Source: Enoplolaimus lenunculus (taxonomy: Eukaryota > Nematoda > Enoplea > Enoplida > Thoracostomopsidae). Taken from it: DNA of 64,000 bases. A model generated the notes under the pieces. It made no database searches. It was not told where the DNA came from and saw only the letters and a program-made list of their open reading frames with translations. Positions 56,405-64,000 of the stretch are shown one piece after another. The stretch covers positions 124,001 through 188,000 of the forward strand of contig JASANG010000170.1 in NCBI GenBank assembly GCA_030248215.1, written 5' to 3'. Within the stretch, counting starts at the first letter, position 1, and every line of letters begins with the position of its first letter. The translations under genes and the position numbers were made by a program.

Positions 56405-59400
56405 CTAGATTTTCTTTCTCTTTTTCGACGCCGAAGGTCGATCGAACACATCTCGCATTCCGCCTGCTTGTTTTGTAAAAAATTTCCTATTCGCCGTTGT
56501 ATCTGAAGCCCATGCCGAATTAAAATCAGTAGTATCTTGGTCAACCAAATGAGTATACTTTGTGCGACCGGCCATTCCAAAATTCTTCACCTGTAAAAAT
56601 AATAGAGAAAATTTTGTTTGTTTCAAATCAAACCCAATGAGCTTATATTTTGCAGACAGACTTAAAACCTGAAACGAAAATAATAATTATTCCTACAAAG
56701 TATAGAGAAACTTTCTGCTATGGTTTGGAGACGTTGATGCCGAGTCACTAGATGACCAAAGTAACTAAAAAATAGTGATAGGCATCGCGTAATTTTTCAT
56801 ATCCGTATATCCGGCAATTCTTGCCGTATTTATCCACAATCCAAATATATCCGGATATCCGAAATTAAATTTACTATTTCCAATAGTCGAAACTCAATTC
56901 CGCGTTTTTGGGTTTACGAACATCAATTTTCGTATCTTAAGTAGTCGTTTTAACTTGTTGCTCTAAGGGAAGTACCCTGACACACGAGCTGATTGTTATG
57001 AGCGTTAAACATACAATTCTAAAAATAGTTATTTATTACGCAACTGCTTTAATAGTGCTGGGTATTCGGTTTAGAAGATTGCCACGTACTAATAAATACT
57101 CGCGTTGGCCAGCTGAAATTGAGTTGATTTTTTGTCGCCGTCTGATTTAAACCACAGCAGCAGAAATTCCATTGAATGTCACCTTTCTCACGAACTACAT
57201 ATACATAAGTCGTTTTACGTTCCAAGAAGAAAGAACCACATTAAAACATACTTTACACTAAATCGTGCAAACATCGGCTTATGTTACTTTTTGTGGGCCC
57301 TGCTTTCAGTTGCGTATCCAGAAATTTCTGACGGCGGCGAGCTTGTAAATGTTGTGAAACGCAATTTTTCACCAAAATTTTCTGAGGGGAAATTTGTAAG
57401 GTAGAGGGGCCGTATCATTTTTGACAACAAAAAATATCTGAGGGGGAAATTGTAAGGTAGGGACCTATTATCATTTTTACAAAAAATATTAAGGGCGAAA
57501 AACTGTAAGTAGGGACCTTAATTTTTTGCTTGGGTTTAGGCTTAAGGGTTAACGAAATCTTCAGGACCCGCTCTGATTTCAATTAAATTTCAGCTTTTTA
57601 AGGCTTGAATATAAACTGTCACTTTCCTGATCTTATATGGATTACAGCGGAACCAAAAATGTATTTTTAACAGTCCAGAAATCTATATTTTTCACGTATA
57701 GAAGTGTGTAAAAGCGACGCGCATTCATTTTTTAATTACATTTGCTTAAAAATAAGAACTAAGACCATTAAGAAGTTCTTTTTCCATCACACGAACAAAA
57801 CTGTTGTGTAAATGGAACAGCTATAAGCTAACATTATACATGTAAACAATTAGCACATAAAAACTTGTAAGCGATAGAAAAATTTTAATTTTGTAATAGA
57901 CAAGTGTGGAGCTATTCTTGTCGCGCGGTGACGTCCGACGCCGTATGGAACCATAAGTTGAAAAATTTTCTTTATGAATTGTTATACGATGCCATATAGA
58001 AATTCATGTGCTTTGCGATACAGTGCCGTACAGCGACGGACGTCATCAAAAGTATAGCGCCATCTTAAGTAAACCTATAATTTACCTCAAACCTAAACGA
58101 TGAGGTTTGAATACAGAATTTGGTTTCGTCAGCTGCAGCTGCTCTAGTGGTGAAATAATGCAAATTATTCACAAAAATTTTAATATAATAGTATTTCGCA
58201 TATCCGGATACATTTCATTTCGTATACATATCCGGATATCCGCTGCATACCTATGCTAAAAACTGAATATCAGACCAATTTACCTGCATAATTTTCGGCA
58301 AAATAGTTTTGTCAAAGTGATCTTCCAGCGTTGGTTGCGCATAATCTCGGCGATAAACTGTGTCTTCCTCACTCATATAAAATGCACCGCGATGGTAATA
58401 TTTTTGCAAGAACTTGTACTTTCCTTTCACACCCTGAAAAAATCAATCCAAAGACTACAACTAATAGTTTTAAACGTTATATAATTGTTTTTATATTTTA
58501 AAACGTTAAGCAGATTGGAATAGGGAATTTTAAACTCGAAGAAAGACAAAGTTAGCAAGACATTGTTTAACAGAAAGCCATTTAAGTAACGCAACGACTT
58601 CATTACAAAATCATTTGATTAAAGGTAAAAAGTTAAAGATATCAATTAATCAACATTATTAAACTTGCAAAATATATTAGCCAATCACTATGTACTTTGT
58701 TTGTAATAATCTTCGGATTAGACCGCAGATATGCTCGACGCTCTTCTTCAGTCATGTTATGAATACGCTCGAGTTCAAGTCGGTCTTTCTCACATCTAAA
58801 AATGATGGTAACAAGTATAGACTTGACTATTGATTAATCAGGGTTTTTTCCGGAAAAAAATGAATTTTATTCCATTTTTTCCGGAAAAAAATGAAAAAAT
58901 CATTATTTGTCCGAGTGATCGGTTAGCCCACCCTTAGCCGTCGTTTGCCTAAAAATGCTTGCATTTTGAAAGTTTTTGCATATTTTAGCTTCTGATGACA
59001 TCCTCTGATTATTCCATGCCCAAATCTGAATTTTTGAAAAAATAAATTTTTACGGCCACAAGTTCAGCCTCCTGGGACCGAATTTTTTTTTCATAGGTTG
59101 AACAAATTATATATCAGTGACTCGTTAGGCAGACTTCTGATTGGGAAACATTGAACAATATTCGTCTTAGCTCCGCGACCTATGTCAAATGGTACATAAT
59201 TTGTATCATTTTTCGACAAAAACATTTTGAGTCCAGTGAAGGAATTTGGGACCTTAAAACTCGAATTTTTTAAAAATTTATGATTTGGCACGGAATAATC
59301 GGAAGAGGTCATCAGGACATCAGAAACTCGTGTTAAATCGTACGGTAAAAGCAAGCTTTCAATTTTGAGCACTCTAACTTTGGCCTCACTGTCGACGAAA

Positions 59401-62400
59401 CTTAGTGAGTGAACCGAACAAGTTGCATATGTAGTTTTACATTGAATCTCTTGGCAAATTTCCAATTCTGAAATCCATTTATATATTCATATGCTGCAAG
59501 TTTCGCTCTTTTCAGAACTAATGTGTACTGGTAGACATTACACACGGTCACTTTTAATGTGTTGCATGAAGATTAGTTACAAGTCATCTAAAAACGTTAT
59601 TTTATATCAGCTGCAAATTATATTAAAGAATCGTTTACCGTTTTTCCATTTTTTCCACCCCCCTTGGAAAAAAATGGAAAAAATAAAAAACCATTTTTCC
59701 GGTAATTTTTTTCCGGCCAATAACCCTGCGATTAACTGAACATGACCCGAACACACAATTGTATTTTTAAACACGAAAACTGTAATACTAACCGTAACTA
59801 CCACATTACGATAATATTTAATAAAACAGTAAGGCGAATGCAATATAATTCAAAATTACATGGCATTCGAGCAGCGAATACAAAAAACGAATTGACACTA
59901 AATAGAGCACACTAAATTGAACTGGATATAAAATTATGTACTTACATTGCTCGCTCATCTTTATCACGCTTAATTCGCTTAAGCTCTCTTAATTTCCACT
60001 GTTCATAAGCAATTTCTTCACTTTCATCGTCTGTACACACAGCATCAATATCCAACTTATCCTGTTTTGCGTTCTTTTCCATTTCCAGTTCTTTACGAAC
60101 CGATTCTTCAACCATCTACAACCGTCAATATCGTGTAACCAACATTACGACATTTTGTATTGCGAATTAAAATTTTTGACACGTGTTTTAAGTGCTAACT
60201 TCACATTTTTCTACAGAAATTATATTTCTTCAACAAACGTATCACATTTTTGGTCAGAAATCGAGGATTTAGAAAATCTGACTATATGCTAACTGATAAC
60301 TGGACAGCCATTCGTGTGTGTAATTAACCACACATACACATACGTTAATTACACTGAAAACAATATGTTTCAAACTCTAATATTAAGAAAACAACTTGAG
60401 TTAGTTATTGTTCATTAGCATCGTTAGCTTCCGGGAATACCTTGAAAGTATGTTTTTTTCGATCTTCTGCTGCTCGTTTTTGCTCCAACTGCAACTGTTT
60501 TAATCGTTGTTGTTCACGCTCAGTTTCTTGCAATGTAACACGATCACGCCTAACGTAAAAATACACCGCAAAACAGTAATTAAATAATACGTGAAAAAAC
60601 ACAAGAATGCTAGTGCATTGGTGGACCCAAAAGGGCTCACTCAGGCCATTATGACTTAGTGCTAGAATTGCATTTAGGTTCTTGCTCGCGCTGGAGGAAA
60701 TTTCTTACTTCGCCATCGTGGCGAGTGCAATTTATATAGACAACTCACTTTCGCACAAACACTGGCTTCAATCGAGGTCCAGTTTCATCCTCACCGTCCG
60801 AGTCTGAATATTCCTCATATTCAGACTCGTTGTCTCCAGATTCTTCAGCACCGCTTTCGCCTTCGTCTTCATCTTCTTGCGCCATTAATTCCTAAAAATC
60901 TTTTTACAGCGATACTTTTTCTAGTTTTAACTGGTAACGGTTGACGCTCTGGGACTTAAATCAGACTTTTATCAGTCGGTAATTACTGTTTTAATGGGCT
61001 ACTACTGAGTTACTCTTGTTCTGCTTGTTAAAGTGATGTCATTCACCGACGCTGCAACTATTTTTTAATTCAATAAACAACTAAGTAAGTTACTTCTTCC
61101 TTTGCTTTCTCTAACGCCCTTTGACGCATCATCGCACGCCGTCTGCTCAGCTCCTGCAAAAACAATAGCAAAACCTTACGTTAGTCTCATAAGCAAAAAC
61201 TGTGCGCTCAATCAGAACATCGTTTTACAACAAAAACAACCGTCTTTATTAAACCAAAAGCTTTAACGGTTAGTTTAAACCAAATTTTCAACACTTTCCT
61301 TACACACCGGTACAAAACTTGAAAACGCAAGATATTTATATACACACTAGTATGAACCTTTAAAATGCGAAATAATTGCACCAAACCAATTTTATTAAAA
61401 AGAATTTCTGTAGACTAGACCCAATTTTTTGTTTAGGTTGTAGCAGCGCGCGTATCTGCTAAAGTAAAACAAATTACAATCACTTAGTAAAATAACTATC
61501 ACGTTTGCAAGACAAACAAACAGAATAAAATTGCCTCATCGCTAAGATCTTCATCTTCATCGCTCGATTCAACCACTGGAACAATATCAGTTCGTCTGCC
61601 ATAGCAAGAAGTTGACGGCTGAATATCGGAATCTGATCCATCCCCATCACGTTCATCGTCTGAGCTTGGCAAAATTTCTGGTTCACGAACTCTTCGTGGC
61701 CGTGCAACGCGGGAACGACTGCAAAATTATTTAATATAAATTGGTTTTGTACGTCTAGCGCAAATTGCTATGCTATTTTGCTACGCTCAAAATCCTTTGC
61801 TGTATATAGCTGTACTACTTATATATACAAGCAGCTGCCAGCAATATCAGGAATTTATCAAGAGAGTGCTATCACCTCAGGCATAAATTACCTATTGCGT
61901 AACAAAATCTTGTTGTTGGTAAACACTAACCAAGAAACAACGACGCGTAGGCATACACGTAACTCTCTTATTACCATACTCTCGTTATTGCAATTTGCGC
62001 TACGATTAGTGAAATACAGTAAAAAGTCCTAATATAGGCTTAAGCAATTATGCAAATTAGTCTGTAGCTAATAAATGGCTTAAAATTTTAAAACCCCAGT
62101 GCGAGGTTAACACCCCTAGATAATAAGCCTTCAAACCAAAAGGTTTATCAACATCGGTTAAGCGGTTATTGAGATTCTTTTCGGACGGACAGACGGACGG
62201 ACATCCAACTCTCGACCTCAAGTACAAAACATAAACCGCTTCGCGTTTCGCCCCGTTCAATAACTACACATTACTGTGTTTTACTAAACATCTGGTTTCT
62301 TTCCGCCAAAAATAAGCTTGCTCGATAACACCATAGCGTTGCAATTTACTATATTTATCTTGTGATGTCCGGTGATATGCAGTATCAATTCCAACGTTTT

Positions 62401-63261
62401 CTATGTCGAAAATTTTTTGGTTTAAAAACGTAACTTAGCTTTTAGCTATTTTTATCATCGGAGAACGGCGTTCGCAAGGCATAAAGTCATTAGAGAAAAC
62501 ATTCTTTTTAAATTCGCTATATTGATCACCCCAATTAAAGCAGTAATGCGCTGTATTTACTATCGCAACATGGTATAAACGCTAATATGTCTTTCGTTTT
62601 TCGGTCTTGCTATTTTTAAATCTGGTTTTGGAGTTTACTGAAATTTACTGACCTATCGTCATAAGCGTCCTCATCTAAATGTGGAATGCGATCGCGTGAT
62701 CTGCGCCGTTCGCGTCCGTGATGCCTTAACCGCCGTAAGCGTGGATCATTAGCAGCAATCTCGTCAGGAATATCAGAAGCCATACGCTTGTCATATTCAT
62801 TATCAGATGCATCGTCGCCCGAATATTCGCCGTCATGTCTTCTATATGCTCCTGCCCGCCCAGATGTATCATAGTTACTACTTTCAAACGGCAGCCCAGT
62901 CCCACCGGCAACTTCTTGATCTGAATCGGATTCGCTGTCACTTCGATCCGGTGCATACTGGGGCCGCTTGCCAGCAACATAGCGTTGCACTTTTACCTTC
63001 TGCATTGAAAGCTCTCCTGGCACGAAATAGCAATAAACAAAATAGTCAGTTAAGCAAAAAATACGTACAGGTACACGGTCGACTAATGAAAATTTTTTAA
63101 GATGGTTCATTTTGGTTCATACGAAACAAAACATATCTGTTTCAGCCTGAAGCAACAACATAAGTAGAGCTTATGTAAAAACCCCGTTGCGTCTTACCTT
63201 TGTCGGTCTTCACCGCGATTGCTCCAGCCGATGACTGAACGGGTGCTGTTTTAGACGTCAT
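56405..63261 (-). CDS. MFAP1: MFAP1 orthologue (spliceosomal protein)
   Basis: Ten exons on the minus strand, in coding order: 63198-63261, 62653-63016, 61535-61718, 61094-61153, 60749-60891, 60441-60549, 59946-60115, 58696-58795, 58284-58433, 56405-56590. They join in phase to 509 aa (human 439; the extra length lies in the acidic N-terminal half). Landmarks: [16 protein letters not shown] (27-45), [10 protein letters not shown] (exon 4), [10 protein letters not shown] and [16 protein letters not shown] (exons 5-6), [16 protein letters not shown] (exon 8), [16 protein letters not shown] (exon 9), [14 protein letters not shown] and [10 protein letters not shown] (exon 10). The name is historical: the protein belongs to the spliceosomal B complex and is needed for pre-mRNA splicing in the nucleus. 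The exon 3 donor is GC (GAG/GCAATT), required by phase. Confidence 0.95.
56773..58255 (-). mobile_element. hAT-like element in MFAP1 intron 9
   Basis: Ends TAGTGATAGGCATCGCG and the inverse of CGCTGCATACCTATG, flanked by CTAAAAAA and CTAAAAAC (7 of 8). Both ends carry TATCCGGATATCCG-like text. Internal marks are shared with 38772, 51950 and 1-83. A block of three ~57-bp units (TGAGGGGAAATTTGTAAGG) lies at 57342-57510. No transposase frame is recognised. Confidence 0.7.
58839..59728. mobile_element. hAT-type element in MFAP1 intron 7
   Basis: Starts CAGGGTTTTTTCCGGAAAAA and ends TTCCGGCCAATAACCCTG, inverted. Flanks TGATTAAT and CGATTAAC form an 8-bp target duplication (6 of 8). A 124-codon frame on the minus strand (59091-59465) is not recognised as transposase, so the element is probably non-autonomous. 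Confidence 0.85.
61757..61999. repeat. Inverted repeat in MFAP1 intron 2
   Basis: TAGCGCAAATTGC (61757-61769) and GCAATTTGCGCTA (about 61988-62000) are perfect 13-bp complements. They enclose about 220 bp of non-coding sequence. The edges of a small transposon are possible. Confidence 0.5.
62008..62262. mobile_element. Partial copy of the GCGAAGCG TIR element in MFAP1 intron 2
   Basis: In reverse it reads TTATTGAACGGGG + CGAAACGCGAAGCGG, the ACAT + CCGTCCGTCTGTCCGTCCG block and GGGGTTTTAAAATTTTAAGCC, as in 44078-44851. The internal repeats and other end are missing. Confidence 0.65.
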
Positions 63262-64000
63262 TATTGACCTAATATGTTTAAGCAAATGGAAATACGTATT
63301 TATGTTTGCTAAAGCGACTTCGAGATGCCGATAACTATTATAAGTTTAATACACAATGTTTAAGGAACAGATAGGATATATTACATACGTACAACTGCGA
63401 AGATTCAAATCCTAACTATAAAAGATTACAATTTTGAGAACAGTGCTTTTAATTATTTTTTTCAAGGACAAAACTAACAGTTTCCCTGATCAGGCGCACC
63501 AATATCCGCTAACGAGTGAAATTGATAGCAGTCCAGCTAACTGTTATGTACAAAAGGTGCCAAACAGTTTAAAATCAATAAGCCAATTTTATTGCGGGCA
63601 TTTTGTCCTGGTATTTTTGTAATACCCGGACCCGGATAAACTCTAATTATGAGTACACGAACTTAGCGAAACTCGGATTGATTTGCTGATATGCTCAAAT
63701 GCAAAAATGGTAATGACCAGCGAAAACCGTACCACTAAACGAAACCCCTCTTAACGCTTCTAAACAACCAGCAAATTCATTTCCAGTGCTTCTATTTGGT
63801 CGAAATCAATATTGCTATGTAACCGCCGATAACATTTTTCAATATTGTAGGGACAAGTTGAGTAACCACAGAACAATTTTAAATGCTAAGAAATGAGCTG
63901 ACAGTTATCTGTAAAATCCTAAAAAGAAGTGCCTTCGATTCAGCAGATCAGCATAATCGCTTTTCAAATGCGAAGGGGAGGTATGTGGTGAAGTTCTTGA
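63262..64000. other. Upstream of MFAP1, nothing recognised
   Basis: Contains the presumed MFAP1 promoter region. No core promoter element, repeat or other gene was recognised. Confidence 0.4.

Noticed and set aside
62726-63100. Frames on both strands over MFAP1 exon 2
   Set aside because: They are shadows of the real exon, whose protein matches MFAP1 in a different frame.

Overview
This is AT-rich nuclear DNA from an invertebrate animal. The support is four spliced genes whose proteins match animal families, small introns, and a dense load of non-autonomous transposons. Splice acceptors favour TTTTAG over CAG (13 TAG, 7 CAG and 3 AAG in one 24-exon gene). Species cannot be named from this sequence. 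A tunicate-like or other small-intron invertebrate is possible, but this is inference.

Genes, left to right. (1) A sulfotransferase at 14196-17176 (+), 4 exons, 421 aa. (2) A paralogous sulfotransferase at 19680-27989 (+), 5 exons, with one suspicious splice donor. (3) ANKFY1/rabankyrin-5 at 33402-45750 (+): 24 exons, all in phase, 1150 aa, with BTB, ankyrin-repeat and FYVE parts. (4) MFAP1, a spliceosomal protein, at 56405-63261 (-): 10 exons, 509 aa, one GC-AG intron. ANKFY1 and MFAP1 are convergent, separated by about 10.6 kb of repeats. The two sulfotransferases are tandem paralogues acting in the Golgi. ANKFY1 (endosome) and MFAP1 (nucleus) are unrelated housekeeping genes. There is no operon logic here.

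Repeats. The most striking is a family of short inverted-repeat elements. Their ends read GGCCCATGTAnAGAnCAGGG, 8-bp target duplications flank the better copies, and the core is a run of TTAGGC-like hexamers. At least ten copies or fragments lie between 2.2 and 26.2 kb. The same ends, again with an 8-bp duplication, bound a 3.0-kb element at 48934-51934 whose core is a different minisatellite plus 2.1 kb of unexplained sequence with a series of perfect hairpins. Other elements are hAT-like copies with 8-bp duplications, Tc1/mariner-type elements with TA duplications, a broken L1/Tx1-like LINE, tRNA-like SINEs, a tandem tRNA-like repeat split by a hAT element, and two arrays of one 9-bp minisatellite in opposite orientation. 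A large repeat present twice (7573 and 54679) carries short hairpins whose stems vary in a compensating way.

Exon boundaries were placed by hand from reading frame, splice signals and remembered family sequences. No alignment or database search was run.
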